Positions 18,933 through 28,852 are shown, counted from the stretch's first letter. The stretch is DNA of 64,000 nucleotides from Phaeovulum molybdatiresistens (GCF_023544865.1 NZ_JAMJFX010000011.1:40103-104102), one strand, 5' to 3'. Notes: generated from the sequence alone by a model not told the origin. Translations and numbers: made by a program.

Positions 18933-18958
18933 ATTATAGGATATTGTATATTGGATCC
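18933..18958 (-). promoter_or_regulatory. GntR promoter and candidate operator
   Basis: A TATAAT -10 lies on the minus strand (18938-18933). Immediately beside it is an AT-rich near-palindrome, GGAT...ATCC (18939-18958), where -35 and spacer would be. Inside it is GTATATTGG (18946-18954). A nearly identical nonamer, GTATATGGG, occurs before dppA (20290-20298). This fits autoregulation by the GntR protein and control of the peptide genes. Confidence 0.45.
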
Positions 18959-19053
18959 GATCTCGCTAACAAGACGCGACAGTGACCGGGGGCGCGGCTT
19001 TCGGTCGATTCTGGCCCGCCTGCGTGAAGATGCGCCCATCGGATGGATCGCCC

Positions 19054-20241
19054 ATGACCGACCTTTCCCTTGCCCTTTCCGCCTTTCGCCCGGTGACGGC
19101 GCCCGCCATTACCGATGCCGAACTGCGGACCCGTCTGGGCGGCCTTCAGGCCCGGATGCAGCGCGCGGGGGTCAAGGCGGTGTGGCTGGATGCCTCATCC
19201 TCGCTGACCTATTACACGGGGCTGAACCTTGGCCTGTCCGAACGCATCCATGGCGCACTGGTGCCCGCATCGGGGCCGCTGACCTACGTCACACCTACGT
19301 TTGAGGAGCCGAAGCTTCAGACCCTGATCCGCATCCCCGGCCAGATTGCGATGTGGGAGGAGGACGAAGATCCCTTTGCCCTGATCGCGGCGCAACTGGC
19401 CGCCAGTGACGCCCCCGGCGCGGGGCTTGCGATCGACCCGGCCACGCCCTTCGTCTTTGCCGATGCGCTGATGCGTGCGACCGGGGGCGGGGTAAGTTCG
19501 GCGCAGGCGATGATCGTGGCGCAGCGGCAGGTGAAATCGGCGGCCGAAATCGCCATCATCCAGACCGCGATGGATGCCAGCCTGTCGGTGCAGCGCGCCG
19601 TTCACGCGGGCTTGCGTGAAGGCATCAGCACCACCGAGGTGGCCGAATTCGTCAACGCCGCCCATATCGCGCTGGGGCTGAAGCCGCTGTTCGTGGCGGT
19701 GCAGTTCGGCGAGGCCACTGCCTATCCGCATGGGGTGCCCTATCCGCAGACGCTGGCCCGGGGCGATATGGTGCTGGTCGACATGGGTGGCATCCTGCAG
19801 GGCTATCGGTCCGATATCACGCGCAGCTATGTCTTTGGCCCGCCGACCCAGCGCCAGCGCGATCTTTGGACGCTGGAGCAGCGCGCGCAAGCCGCCGCGT
19901 TTGCAGCGGCGCGTCTGGGCGCGCCCTGTTCCGATATCGATGCCGCCGCGCGCGCCGTGCTGACCGATGCAGGTTTCGGCCCCGGCTACCGCGTGCCGGG
20001 CCTGCCGCACCGCACCGGGCACGGGCTGGGCCTCGACATTCACGAAGAGCCCTATATCGTCGCGGGAAATGCCACGCCGCTGGAACCGGGCATGTGTTTC
20101 TCGATCGAACCGATGCTGTGCGTTTACGGCGAATGCGGGGTGCGCCTGGAGGATATCGTCTACATGACCGAAACCGGCCCGCGCTGGTTTACCGCCCCTG
20201 CCCATAGCCTGGAGGATCCGTTCGGACCCGCCGCCCGTTGA
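19054..20241 (+). CDS. M24 family Xaa-Pro peptidase/creatinase-like
   Basis: 395 residues with the start placed at MTDLSLAL (19054); the upstream ORF part overlaps the promoter region. An N-terminal creatinase-like domain is followed by the pita-bread M24 domain with all five metal ligands: Asp in VLVDMGG, Asp in YRSDITRS, His in GHGLGLDIHEEP, Glu in FSIEP, and Glu in VRLEDIVY. These enzymes use two Mn, Co or Zn ions to cleave Xaa-Pro bonds or related amides. Lying between the GntR gene and the dppABCDF operon, it probably cleaves imported dipeptides. Confidence 0.85.
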   Translation: MTDLSLALSAFRPVTAPAITDAELRTRLGGLQARMQRAGVKAVWLDASSSLTYYTGLNLGLSERIHGALVPASGPLTYVTPTFEEPKLQTLIRIPGQIAMWEEDEDPFALIAAQLAASDAPGAGLAIDPATPFVFADALMRATGGGVSSAQAMIVAQRQVKSAAEIAIIQTAMDASLSVQRAVHAGLREGISTTEVAEFVNAAHIALGLKPLFVAVQFGEATAYPHGVPYPQTLARGDMVLVDMGGILQGYRSDITRSYVFGPPTQRQRDLWTLEQRAQAAAFAAARLGAPCSDIDAAARAVLTDAGFGPGYRVPGLPHRTGHGLGLDIHEEPYIVAGNATPLEPGMCFSIEPMLCVYGECGVRLEDIVYMTETGPRWFTAPAHSLEDPFGPAAR

Positions 20242-20289
20242 CGTCGCGTCGCCCATTGAATCCCACCGACTTGTGATGTGTCTGCAATA

Positions 20290-20312
20290 GTATATGGGCG
20301 GCCTGTCCGCCC
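20290..20312 (+). promoter_or_regulatory. dppA leader: candidate GntR box and hairpin
   Basis: GTATATGGG (20290-20298) matches 8 of 9 positions of the nonamer in the gntR promoter. It overlaps a TAGTAT that could be a -10, and a perfect 6-bp hairpin, GGGCGG/CCGCCC (20296-20301 and 20307-20312). GAAAGGAC stands before the dppA ATG. Confidence 0.4.
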
Positions 20313-20385
20313 GAATAACCACAAGAATACCGGCCCGAACCAACCGGCCGGCCCCCTACGCAACAGCGAGTGAAAGGACCTCGAC

Positions 20386-21990
20386 ATGAAACTTGTGACC
20401 CGCAGCCTGGTTGCCGCCTCGGCCCTGGCGATGATGACGGCCATGCCGGCCATGGCCAAGACCTTCGTCTACTGCTCGGAAGCCTCGCCCGAAGGCTTTG
20501 ACCCGGCGCCCTACACCTCTGGCACCACCTTCGATGCCTCGGCCCACCCGGTCTATAACCGCCTGGTCGAGTTCAAGAAGGGCACCACCGAGATCGAGCC
20601 CGGCCTGGCCGAGGCCTGGGAAGTTTCGGCCGATGGCCTGGAATACACCTTCAAGCTGCGTCAGGGCGTGAAGTGGCATTCGAACGAGATCTTCACCCCC
20701 ACCCGCGATTTCAACGCCGATGACGTGATCTTCAGCTACGAACGTCAGGGCAAGGCCGACCACCCGTGGAACCAGTATATCGCCGGCGTGAGCTACGAGT
20801 ATTTCAACTCGATGGAGATGGCCTCGCTTATCAAGGAAATCGTCAAGGTCGATGACTACACGGTCAAGTTCGTGCTGACCCGCCCCGAGGCGCCCTTCAT
20901 GGCGAACATCGCGATGCCCTTCGCCTCGATCATCTCGGCGGAATATGCCGAGGCGCTGGACAAGGCCGGCAAGCGCGAAGACCTGAACAACCTGCCGGTC
21001 GGCACCGGCCCGTTCAAGTTCGTGGCCTATCAGAAGGACGCGGTGATCCGCTACGCCAAGAACGCCGACTACTGGGGCGATGCGCCCATGATCGACGATC
21101 TGGTCTTTGCGATCACCCCGGATGCCGCCGTGCGCCTGCAAAAGCTGAAGGCCGGCGAATGCCACCTGATGCCGTTCCCGTCGCCGGCCGATCTTGAAAC
21201 CATCAAGGCCGATCCGAACCTGAAGCTGGACGAACAGGCCGGGCTGAACGTGGCCTACCTTGGCTACAACACCACCATGGCGCCGTTCGACAATGCCAAG
21301 GTCCGCAAGGCCCTGAACATGGCGATCAACAAGCAGGCGATCATCGACGCGGTCTATCAGGGCGCGGGCCAGGTCGCCAAGAACCCGATCCCGCCGACCA
21401 TGTGGTCCTATAACGACGCGATCGTGGACGATCCCTATGATCCGGAAGCCGCCAAGAAGATCCTGGAGGAAGAAGGCGTCAAGGATCTGTCGATGAAGAT
21501 CTGGGCGATGCCGGTGCAGCGTCCCTACATGCCCAACGCGCGCCGCGCGGCGGAACTGATGCAGGAAGACTTCGCCAAGGTCGGCGTCAAGGTCGAGATC
21601 GTGACCTATGAATGGGGTGAATACCTGAAGAAGTCGACCGAGGTGAACCGCGACGGCGCGGTGATCCTGGGCTGGACCGGCGACAACGGCGACCCGGACA
21701 ACTTCATGGGCGTCCTGCTGTCCTGCGCGGCGGCCGGTGAGGGCGGCGCGAACCGCGCCCAGTGGTGCAACGAGGACTTCTCGGCGCTGATCAGCCAGGC
21801 CAAGCAGACCGCCGACGTGGCCGAGCGCACCCGGCTTTACGAAGAAGCCCAGGTGATCTTCAAGGATCAGGCGCCCTGGGCCACGCTGGGCCATTCGACC
21901 CAGTATGTGCCGATGTCCAACAAGGTGTCGGGCTTTGTGATGAGCCCGCTTGGCGACTTCACCTTTGAAGCCGTCGACATCGCCGAATAA
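20386..21990 (+). CDS. dppA: Peptide ABC transporter substrate-binding protein (family 5, DppA-like)
   Basis: 534 residues with a clear signal peptide (about 1-25, ending AMAK), then the SBP family 5 fold. It contains the ASPEGFDPAPYTSG opening, an EPGLAEAWEVSADGLEYTFKLRQGVKWH segment typical of DppA/OppA, and a C-terminal lobe with WTGDNGDPDNF. It binds dipeptides or similar ligands in the periplasm and hands them to DppBCDF. The gene uses very regular, highly expressed codons. A strong hairpin follows the stop codon, consistent with the usual excess of binding protein over membrane subunits. Confidence 0.92.
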   Translation: MKLVTRSLVAASALAMMTAMPAMAKTFVYCSEASPEGFDPAPYTSGTTFDASAHPVYNRLVEFKKGTTEIEPGLAEAWEVSADGLEYTFKLRQGVKWHSNEIFTPTRDFNADDVIFSYERQGKADHPWNQYIAGVSYEYFNSMEMASLIKEIVKVDDYTVKFVLTRPEAPFMANIAMPFASIISAEYAEALDKAGKREDLNNLPVGTGPFKFVAYQKDAVIRYAKNADYWGDAPMIDDLVFAITPDAAVRLQKLKAGECHLMPFPSPADLETIKADPNLKLDEQAGLNVAYLGYNTTMAPFDNAKVRKALNMAINKQAIIDAVYQGAGQVAKNPIPPTMWSYNDAIVDDPYDPEAAKKILEEEGVKDLSMKIWAMPVQRPYMPNARRAAELMQEDFAKVGVKVEIVTYEWGEYLKKSTEVNRDGAVILGWTGDNGDPDNFMGVLLSCAAAGEGGANRAQWCNEDFSALISQAKQTADVAERTRLYEEAQVIFKDQAPWATLGHSTQYVPMSNKVSGFVMSPLGDFTFEAVDIAE

Positions 21991-22002
21991 GGCGGAAAAC
22001 CG

Positions 22003-22029
22003 GGCGCGCGGGGGCACACCCCGCGCGCC
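22003..22029 (+). terminator. Hairpin attenuator between dppA and dppB
   Basis: A perfect 11-bp GC stem, GGCGCGCGGGG (22003-22013) and CCCCGCGCGCC (22019-22029), with a 5-base loop. It begins 13 bases after the dppA stop and is followed by TTTC only. It is probably a partial terminator or a 3' stabiliser giving more dppA than dppBCDF product. Confidence 0.7.
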
Positions 22030-22081
22030 TTTCAAGGCCCGCGTGCCCTTCGGGGCCGCTCGCCTTTCAAGGAAAGACTGA

Positions 22082-23089
22082 ATGATCCGGTTCATCCTCG
22101 GTAAACTGCTGTATCTGGTCCCCACCTTTCTGGGCATCACGCTTATTGCCTTCAGCTTCGTGCGGGTTCTGCCGGGGGATCCGGTGCTGCTTATGGCGGG
22201 CGAACGTGGCATCACGCCCGAACGCCATGCCGAACTGTCGGCGCAGCTGGGCTTTGACCGGCCGATCTGGCAGCAATATTTCGATTTTCTGGGCCGGCTT
22301 TTGCAGGGCGACCTTGGCAATTCGCTGGTTACCAAGAAACCCGTGCTGACCGAATTCCTGGCCCTGTTCCCGGCGACGGTCGAACTTGGCCTGGTCGCGA
22401 TCGTGATCGCCACGCTGGTCGGCGTGCCCGTGGGCGTGATCGCGGCGATCCGGCGGGGGTCGTGGTTCGACCAGATTTCCATGACCGGGGCGCTGGTGGG
22501 CTTTTCCATGCCGATCTTCTGGTGGGGCCTTTTGCTGATCATCCTGTTTTCCGGCATCCTGCAATGGACGCCGGTGTCGGGGCGCATCAGCCTGATGTAT
22601 TTCTTTCCGCAGGTCACCGGGTTCATGCTGATCGACAGCCTGCTTTCAGGGCAGAAGGGGGCGTTCGCCTCGGCCGCGTCGCACCTGATCCTGCCGGCGG
22701 TGGTGCTGGCCACGATCCCGCTGGCGGTGATCGCGCGCCAGACCCGGTCGGCCATGCTTGAGGTGATGGGCGAGGATTACGTGCGCACCGCCCGCGCCAA
22801 GGGCCTGCCGCAATCGCGGGTGGTGGGCGTGCATGCGCTGCGCAACGCGATGATCCCGGTGATCACCACGATCGGCCTGCAGGTCGGCGTGCTGATGGCG
22901 GGCGCGATCCTGACCGAGACGATCTTTTCCTGGCCCGGCATCGGTAAATGGATGATCGATTCCATTTCGCGGCGCGACTATCCGGTGGTGCAATCGGGCC
23001 TTCTGCTGATTGCGGGGCTGGTGATGCTGGTGAACCTGCTCGTCGACCTGACCTATGGCCTGATCAACCCGAGGATCCGCCACAAATGA
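22082..23089 (+). CDS. dppB: Dipeptide ABC transporter permease DppB
   Basis: 335 residues, six membrane segments. It has the DppB/OppB N-terminus (FILGKLLYLVPTFLGITLIAF, residues 3-23), the LGFDRPIWQQYFDFLGRLLQGDLGNS periplasmic loop, and the cytoplasmic EAA loop (YVRTARAKGLPQSRVVGVHALRNA) that contacts the ATPases. AAGGAAAGACTGA leads to the ATG. The stop overlaps dppC by 4 bases (ATGA). Confidence 0.93.
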   Translation: MIRFILGKLLYLVPTFLGITLIAFSFVRVLPGDPVLLMAGERGITPERHAELSAQLGFDRPIWQQYFDFLGRLLQGDLGNSLVTKKPVLTEFLALFPATVELGLVAIVIATLVGVPVGVIAAIRRGSWFDQISMTGALVGFSMPIFWWGLLLIILFSGILQWTPVSGRISLMYFFPQVTGFMLIDSLLSGQKGAFASAASHLILPAVVLATIPLAVIARQTRSAMLEVMGEDYVRTARAKGLPQSRVVGVHALRNAMIPVITTIGLQVGVLMAGAILTETIFSWPGIGKWMIDSISRRDYPVVQSGLLLIAGLVMLVNLLVDLTYGLINPRIRHK

Positions 23090-23988
23090 GCGATACTGCA
23101 GTCAAATTGTCGGACGCGGCGATCCGCCGCCGGATGCTGGCCGATTTCTGGTTCTACTTCCGCCAGAACCGCGGCGCCGTTGCGGGGATGTGGGTGTTTC
23201 TGGCGCTGGTGCTGGTGGCGATCTTCGCGCCGCTGATCGCGCCGCATGACCCGACCCAGCAATACCGCGACGCGCTTCTGGTGCCGCCGGTGTGGCAAGA
23301 GGGCGGGCGCGCGGGCTTCCTTCTGGGCACCGATGCGGTCGGGCGCGATATGCTTTCGCGCCTGATCTATGGCGCGCAGTTTTCGCTGTTCATCGGCATC
23401 GTCGTCGTGTCGATCGCGCTGGTGGGCGGGATCATCGTGGGGCTGCTGGCGGGCTTCTTCGGCGGCTGGGTCGATACCGTCATCATGCGGGTGATGGATG
23501 TGATCCTGGCCTTCCCGTCGCTGCTCTTGGCGCTGGTGCTGGTGGCGATCCTGGGCCCCGGCCTGACCAATGCGATGATCGCGATCGCCATCGTCTATCA
23601 GCCGCATTTCGCCCGCCTGACCCGCGCCGCGGTGATGGGCGAAAAGGCCCGCGAATATGTCACCGCCGCCCGTGTGGCGGGCGCGGGCAACCTGCGGCTG
23701 ATGTTCAAGACGATCCTGCCGAACTGCCTTGCGCCGCTGATTGTGCAGGCCACGCTGTCGTTTTCGTCCGCCGTGCTGGACAGCGCCGCGCTTGGCTTTC
23801 TGGGCATGGGCGCCCAGCCGCCGGCGTCGGAATGGGGCACCATGCTGGCCGAGGCGCGCGAATTCATCCTGCGCGCCTGGTGGGTGGTGACCTTGCCGGG
23901 CCTTGCGATCCTGACCTCGGTGCTGGCGATCAACCTGATGGGCGACGGGCTGCGCGATGCCCTTGACCCGAAACTGAAGCGGAGCTGA
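23086..23988 (+). CDS. dppC: Dipeptide ABC transporter permease DppC
   Basis: 300 residues from ATG 23086 overlapping the dppB stop. An N-terminal cytoplasmic tail with the OppC_N motif ([18 protein letters not shown]) comes first, then [21 protein letters not shown] and the EAA loop ([23 protein letters not shown]). With DppB it forms the inner-membrane channel. It ends 1 base before dppD. Confidence 0.93.
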   Translation: MSDTAVKLSDAAIRRRMLADFWFYFRQNRGAVAGMWVFLALVLVAIFAPLIAPHDPTQQYRDALLVPPVWQEGGRAGFLLGTDAVGRDMLSRLIYGAQFSLFIGIVVVSIALVGGIIVGLLAGFFGGWVDTVIMRVMDVILAFPSLLLALVLVAILGPGLTNAMIAIAIVYQPHFARLTRAAVMGEKAREYVTAARVAGAGNLRLMFKTILPNCLAPLIVQATLSFSSAVLDSAALGFLGMGAQPPASEWGTMLAEAREFILRAWWVVTLPGLAILTSVLAINLMGDGLRDALDPKLKRS

Positions 23989-23989
23989 C

Positions 23990-24829
23990 ATGAGCCTCCT
24001 GTCCATCAAGAACCTGACGGTGCGCTTTGCCACCGCCACCGGCGCCTTTACCGCCGTGGACGGTATCGACGTGTCGGTCGACAAGGGCGAAGTGCTGGCG
24101 ATCGTGGGCGAATCCGGTTCGGGCAAATCGGTGTCGATGCTGGCGGTGATGGGGCTTTTGCCCGACACCGCCACTATCACCGCCGATGAAATGACCTTTG
24201 ACGGGCGCGACCTGCTGAAGATGACCCCGGCAGAACGTCGCCGCCTGATCGGGCGCGAGATCACGATGATCTTCCAGGAACCGATCGCCTCGCTGAACCC
24301 GTCCTTCACCGTCGGCTTCCAGATCGAGGAGGTGCTGCGCCTGAACCTGGGCCTGGACCGCCGCGCCGCCCGCGCCCGCGCGCTGGACCTGTTCCGCGCC
24401 GTCGGCATCCCGGAACCCGAGGTCAAGATCAACGCCTATCCGCACCAGATGTCGGGCGGCCAGTGCCAGCGGGTGATGATCGCCATGGCAATCGCCACCA
24501 ACCCGCGCCTGCTGATCGCGGATGAACCGACCACCGCGCTGGACGTGACGATCCAGAAGCAGATCCTCGACCTGCTGATGGATCTGCAGGAACGCTACGA
24601 CATGGCGCTGATCCTGATCACCCATGACATGGGCGTGGTGGCCGAAACCGCCGACCGCGTCGTCGTGCAATACAAGGGCCGCAAGATGGAGGAAGCCGAC
24701 GTGCTGACCCTGTTCGAGGCGCCCAAGAACCCCTATACCCGCGCGCTTCTGTCGGCCCTGCCGGAAAACGCCACCGGCGACCGGCTGCCCACGGTTGCGG
24801 ACTTCATGGCATCGGAGGCTGTGCAATGA
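23990..24829 (+). CDS. dppD: Dipeptide ABC transporter ATP-binding protein DppD
   Basis: 279 residues. Walker A is GESGSGKS (about residues 41-48), followed by the Q loop MIFQEP, the signature MSGGQCQR, Walker [13 protein letters not shown] and the H loop LILITHDMG. The C-terminal [11 protein letters not shown] belongs to the oligopeptide-type ATPase C-terminal domain, though the usual iron-sulfur-like cysteine cluster is not evident. It overlaps dppF by 4 bases. Confidence 0.92.
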   Translation: MSLLSIKNLTVRFATATGAFTAVDGIDVSVDKGEVLAIVGESGSGKSVSMLAVMGLLPDTATITADEMTFDGRDLLKMTPAERRRLIGREITMIFQEPIASLNPSFTVGFQIEEVLRLNLGLDRRAARARALDLFRAVGIPEPEVKINAYPHQMSGGQCQRVMIAMAIATNPRLLIADEPTTALDVTIQKQILDLLMDLQERYDMALILITHDMGVVAETADRVVVQYKGRKMEEADVLTLFEAPKNPYTRALLSALPENATGDRLPTVADFMASEAVQ

Positions 24830-25674
24830 CCATCGTCGTTGAAGGCCGCGCCCTGACGCAGGATTACCACGTCCGCAGCGGCCTGTTCAGCAAGGCCAGC
24901 ACCGTGCGCGCGGTCAAGGGCGTCGATTTCGCCGTGGAACGCGGCAAGACGCTGGCGATCGTGGGCGAAAGCGGATCGGGCAAATCCACGCTGGCGCGGA
25001 TCATCGCGCTGATCGACCCGCAATCGGGCGGCAGCCTGAAGATCGAGGGCGAAGAGGTCAACATCGCCCGCCGCCGCCTGACGCCGCAGATGCGGTCCAA
25101 GGTGCAGATGGTGTTCCAGAACCCCTACGGCAGCCTTAACCCGCGCCAGAAGGTCGGCGATGTGCTGATGGAGCCGCTGGCCCTGAACACCTCCATGCCC
25201 GCCGACGAACGCCGCGACCGGGCCGAGGCGATGTTGGCCAAGGTCGGCCTGATGCCGGAACATTTCAACCGCTATCCGCACATGTTCTCGGGCGGGCAGC
25301 GACAGCGGATCGCGATTGCGCGCGCGCTGATGCTGAACCCGGCGCTGCTGGTGCTGGATGAACCCGTTTCGGCGCTGGACCTGTCGGTGCAGGCGCAGGT
25401 GCTGAACCTGTTGGCCGACCTGCAAGAGGAATTCAACCTCACCTACGTCTTCATCAGCCACGACCTGTCGGTGGTGCGCTACATCGCCGATGACGTGCTG
25501 GTGCTGTCGAAAGGCGAGGCCGTGGAACAGGGCAGCCGCGAGGCGCTTTTCGCCGATCCGCAACACCCCTATACGCGCCAGCTGTTTGCCGCGACCCCGG
25601 TGACCGACGTGGCCGCAATCCGCGCCCGCGTGGAACGGCGCAAGGCCGCCCGCCTGGCCCGCCAGCACACCTGA
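24826..25674 (+). CDS. dppF: Dipeptide ABC transporter ATP-binding protein DppF
   Basis: 282 residues with Walker A GESGSGKS (about 48-55), [17 protein letters not shown] typical of DppF/OppF, signature FSGGQRQR, Walker [13 protein letters not shown] and H loop YVFISHDLS. It pairs with DppD to power uptake. It is the last gene of the operon and converges on the leftward TRAP/M24 operon. Confidence 0.92.
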   Translation: MTIVVEGRALTQDYHVRSGLFSKASTVRAVKGVDFAVERGKTLAIVGESGSGKSTLARIIALIDPQSGGSLKIEGEEVNIARRRLTPQMRSKVQMVFQNPYGSLNPRQKVGDVLMEPLALNTSMPADERRDRAEAMLAKVGLMPEHFNRYPHMFSGGQRQRIAIARALMLNPALLVLDEPVSALDLSVQAQVLNLLADLQEEFNLTYVFISHDLSVVRYIADDVLVLSKGEAVEQGSREALFADPQHPYTRQLFAATPVTDVAAIRARVERRKAARLARQHT

Positions 25675-25811
25675 CAGGCCGCCGCATCAACGCCTTGGCC
25701 TGCCCGCGTCCCGGTAGCGGTGCGGTGTCAGGCCAATCCGGGCGCCGCCAGATCGGTCTTGCGCAGCTGGGGCATCCGACCCTTGCCGTGGGGCCCACCG
25801 CCTGAACGGAC
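25675..25811. other. Convergent intergenic spacer with inverted repeat
   Basis: A 137-base spacer between dppF and the leftward M24 gene. TTGGCCTG (25695-25702) and CAGGCCAA (25729-25736) are perfect inverted 8-mers 26 bases apart. These could form a bidirectional terminator stem, though no T run follows on either strand. No gene is seen. Confidence 0.35.
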
Positions 25812-27050
25812 CTAGCCGCAAGCGATCAGGTCATGGGGCAGGCGGTTCATCGGTTCGGCCCCCGTGGCGGTGATCAGCACCTGATCCTCGATGATGAAAC
25901 CGCCAAGACCCGTGACGTAGAAGGGGCATTCGAAGGCCAGCACCATGCCGGGTTCTGCGATCACGTCGCTGTCGGCGGCGATGAAGGGCCATTCTTCGCT
26001 GCCAAGGCTTGCCCCAAGGCCGTGGCCGTAATGGCCGCGGCTGAACCCCGGCAGGCCCGCGGCGCGGATCGCGTCTTGCGTCACGCGATGCACCTGCGAC
26101 AGGGGGATGCCGGGGCCAAGCACCGCCATCCCGGCCCGGAACCCCGCCATCAGCGCGTCATGCACCCGCTGCGCCGCAGCCGAAGGCGCGCCGACCACGA
26201 AGGTGCGCCCCGTGTCCGAGGTATAGCCCGCCATCAGGCAGCCCACGTCGACCTTGACCAGATCGCCCGGCCGGGCCACCGCATTGCCGCCCCAGGGATC
26301 GGGCCCGACGGACAGATAATCCCAGGCCCCGGTCAGCGGCGCATCGCCTTTGTTTGCGGCAATCGCGGCGGACCAGATCGCGGACAGCTCATTGCGGCTG
26401 ATGCCGGGGGCAATGGCGTCGCGGATCGCGGCGATGCCCAGTTCCGCCAGTTCAACGGCCTGCCGCAGCAGGGCGATTTCGGCCGAGGTTTTCACCATCT
26501 TCAGCCGGGCGGAAAGCGCGCTGCCATCGACCAGTTGCGCGGGCGCCAGGGCGCTTGCCAGCGCCGGAAGATCGGCGGCAGAGATCGCTGCCATTTCCAC
26601 CCCGATGCGGGCCTGCGACAGGCCGCGATCCGCCAGGGCCTGCGCCAGATGCCGCCAGCAGGTCGCTGGATCGAAGGTGGTGGGGCGCAGGAAATCGGGC
26701 CCGCGCCCCTCGGCCGTCCAGGCCTGGGTCAGGGCCTTATCTAGGGGCAGGGCATCAAGGCCCGGCGGCAAGGCCGCGATTTCCACCCAAAGCGGGCTTG
26801 GCCGGATATCGGTGATGTGCGAGGCGGCGCGGAAGGCGGGCACGAACAGGTCCGACACCACGGCCATCTCGGGCAGGCTTGGGTCGGCGGGGACCAGCAC
26901 CGCCACCGCGCCCGCCCGGCGCCACATCGTGCCCACCCCCGGCTGCGCGCCGGTGGCGTGGCGAAAGCTTTCGGGGGACAGCAGGATCAGCGCCTCGAAC
27001 CCCTCGGCTGCCATCAGGGCGCTGGCGCGCGCACGGTCCAGATCTGCCAT
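25812..27050 (-). CDS. M24 family Xaa-Pro peptidase, TRAP-operon copy
   Basis: 412 residues, distant from the copy at 19054. The M24 metal ligands are present: Asp in VKVDVG, Asp in YTSDTGRT, His in GHYGHGLGASLG, Glu in LAFECP and Glu in IIEDQV. It is the last gene of the leftward TRAP operon, 9 bases after dctM. The transported solute is therefore probably an amide, a Pro-containing peptide, or a creatine-like compound that this enzyme hydrolyses. Confidence 0.83.
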   Translation of the reverse strand: MADLDRARASALMAAEGFEALILLSPESFRHATGAQPGVGTMWRRAGAVAVLVPADPSLPEMAVVSDLFVPAFRAASHITDIRPSPLWVEIAALPPGLDALPLDKALTQAWTAEGRGPDFLRPTTFDPATCWRHLAQALADRGLSQARIGVEMAAISAADLPALASALAPAQLVDGSALSARLKMVKTSAEIALLRQAVELAELGIAAIRDAIAPGISRNELSAIWSAAIAANKGDAPLTGAWDYLSVGPDPWGGNAVARPGDLVKVDVGCLMAGYTSDTGRTFVVGAPSAAAQRVHDALMAGFRAGMAVLGPGIPLSQVHRVTQDAIRAAGLPGFSRGHYGHGLGASLGSEEWPFIAADSDVIAEPGMVLAFECPFYVTGLGGFIIEDQVLITATGAEPMNRLPHDLIACG

Positions 27051-27059
27051 TGTTCCCCC

Positions 27060-28349
27060 CTACAGCGCGACCAGCCCGGGCAGCCATAACACCAGCCCCG
27101 GAAACGCGGTGATCAGCGCGATCAGCCCCAGTAACACCAGCCAGTAGGGCAGCACCGCCAGCGCGCCTTCACCCAGCCGGACCTCGCCATTGGTCATGCC
27201 GATCACGACAAAAATGTTCATGCCAACCGGCGGGGTCAGCATCCCGATCTCGATCAGCAGGGTGATGACCACGCCCAGCCAGACCGGATCATAGCCCACC
27301 CCCACCAGAAGCGGAAAGACGATCGGCAGGGTCATGATCATCATCGACAGACCATCGAAGACCATGCCCAAAAGGACATAGATCAGCACCACCACTGCCA
27401 GCAGCTCCAGCGGGCCGATCTGCAATTCGGTCAGCATGCGCAACAGCTGCTGGGGCAGGCCCAGCACCGAGATCGACTGCGCCAGGATCACCGCGCCCAT
27501 GAAAACCATGCCGATCACGCTGAAGGTGGTGACCGTGGTCATCAGCGCCTGGCCGATGCCGGCCAGCGTCAGATCGCCCTTGGTGAAGCCGATGACGATG
27601 GCGGCCAGAACGCCCACGCCCGCGCTTTCGGTCGGTGTGGCCAGCCCCGCGAACAGGCTGCCCAGCACGGCCAGGATCAGCGTCAGCAGCGGCCAGGTTT
27701 CGGCGAGGGCGCGCAGCGCGGGACCGATCGGCACGCGCGGCTCGTCCGGGGCGATCGTGCGGTTGCGCCGTGCCTGGATCACGATCCAGGCCATGAAGGC
27801 CAGCGCCGCCACGATCCCCGGCAGGACACCCGCCAGAAACAGCTTGCCGATCGAGGTTTCGGTAAAGGCGCCATAGATCAGAAGGCTAAGGCTCGGCGGG
27901 ATCAGAAGGCCCAGCGTGCCGCCGCCCGCCAGCGTGCCCACCACCGCGCGCCGGTCATAGCCGCGCCGGGTAAGCTCCGGATAGGCGACCGAGCCCACCG
28001 CCGCCGCCACCGCCATTGACGAGCCCGACACCGCGCCAAACAGGCCGCAGACCGCGATGTTGGTGTGCAGCAATCCGCCCGGCAGGCGCGAGAACAGCGG
28101 GCTGAGCGCGCGGTAGATGTTGCGCGCAAGGCCCGAGGCGACAAGGATTTCCCCCAGCAGGATGAACAGCGGGATCGCCGTCAGGGTAAAGCTGTTGAAG
28201 GTGTTCCAGACCGCCTGCACGCCCAGGCTTGTGGCGCCGCCCGACCAGAAATGCAGGATGGCAAAGCCCGTCAGCCCCAGCGCCGCGCCCAGCACCGCGC
28301 CGGTCAGCACCGTGCCCAGCAGCGTGCCGCCCATCACCGCCCAGATCAT
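27060..28349 (-). CDS. TRAP transporter large permease (DctM family)
   Basis: 429 residues with about 12 membrane segments. The DctM signatures are TAIPLFILLGEILVASGLA, the GAVSGSSMAVAAAVGSVAYPEL loop, GGGTLGLLIPPSLSLLIYG and, near the end, LTPPVGMNIFVV. It forms the sodium-coupled channel of the TRAP system. The start overlaps the dctQ stop by 4 bases. Confidence 0.92.
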   Translation of the reverse strand: MIWAVMGGTLLGTVLTGAVLGAALGLTGFAILHFWSGGATSLGVQAVWNTFNSFTLTAIPLFILLGEILVASGLARNIYRALSPLFSRLPGGLLHTNIAVCGLFGAVSGSSMAVAAAVGSVAYPELTRRGYDRRAVVGTLAGGGTLGLLIPPSLSLLIYGAFTETSIGKLFLAGVLPGIVAALAFMAWIVIQARRNRTIAPDEPRVPIGPALRALAETWPLLTLILAVLGSLFAGLATPTESAGVGVLAAIVIGFTKGDLTLAGIGQALMTTVTTFSVIGMVFMGAVILAQSISVLGLPQQLLRMLTELQIGPLELLAVVVLIYVLLGMVFDGLSMMIMTLPIVFPLLVGVGYDPVWLGVVITLLIEIGMLTPPVGMNIFVVIGMTNGEVRLGEGALAVLPYWLVLLGLIALITAFPGLVLWLPGLVAL

Positions 28350-28852
28350 GGATGTGGTCCTTCGGGTTTCTGGGGCGGTGGGCGCAGCGCCTGCCAGGCG
28401 CCGATCGCGCCGACAAGGCCCACGGCACCGACCATGACCCAGACGAAGGGCGCAAGGCGGATGCGCGCCACCTCGGTCTTGAGGTTCAGCTTTTGGGTGA
28501 ATTGCGCATCGGCCAGCGCGTCACGGAAAAAGACCGCGGCAAAGGCGATCAGCACGATCTGCCCCAGCACCCAGACCAGCCGCCGAAGCGGCCCCCGCGC
28601 CCGATCCGAGGCGAGCGTGACGCGGATGTTGGCGTGGCTGGCCAGCACATAAGGCATGCCCAGAAAGACCGAACAGGCCAGCATCAGCCCGCCCAGCTCC
28701 TCGGTAAAGCGAAAGGGCGCGCCCAGGCCATAGCGCATGAAGACCGCCGCCACCGTCAGCGCGGCCATCACCGCCACGGCCCCCGCGCCCAGGGCTGCAA
28801 GGGCCCGGGCGACCCATAGGATCGCCCGGTCGATGCGTTCAGGAAGGCTCAC
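28346..28852 (-). CDS. TRAP transporter small permease (DctQ family)
   Basis: 168 residues with four membrane segments (about 12-35, 48-68, 88-108, 130-150). It has the DctQ pattern of an FTEELGGLMLACSVFLGMPYVLASHANIRV segment after helix 1. It is the small membrane partner of DctM. It overlaps dctP and dctM by 4 bases each, so the three transporter genes are translationally coupled. Confidence 0.88.
   Translation of the reverse strand: MSLPERIDRAILWVARALAALGAGAVAVMAALTVAAVFMRYGLGAPFRFTEELGGLMLACSVFLGMPYVLASHANIRVTLASDRARGPLRRLVWVLGQIVLIAFAAVFFRDALADAQFTQKLNLKTEVARIRLAPFVWVMVGAVGLVGAIGAWQALRPPPQKPEGPHP

Noticed and set aside
20356..22755. A 799-codon minus-strand frame opposite dppA-dppB
   Set aside because: Lies opposite two clear family genes and reads as His/Arg/Gly-rich low-information sequence.
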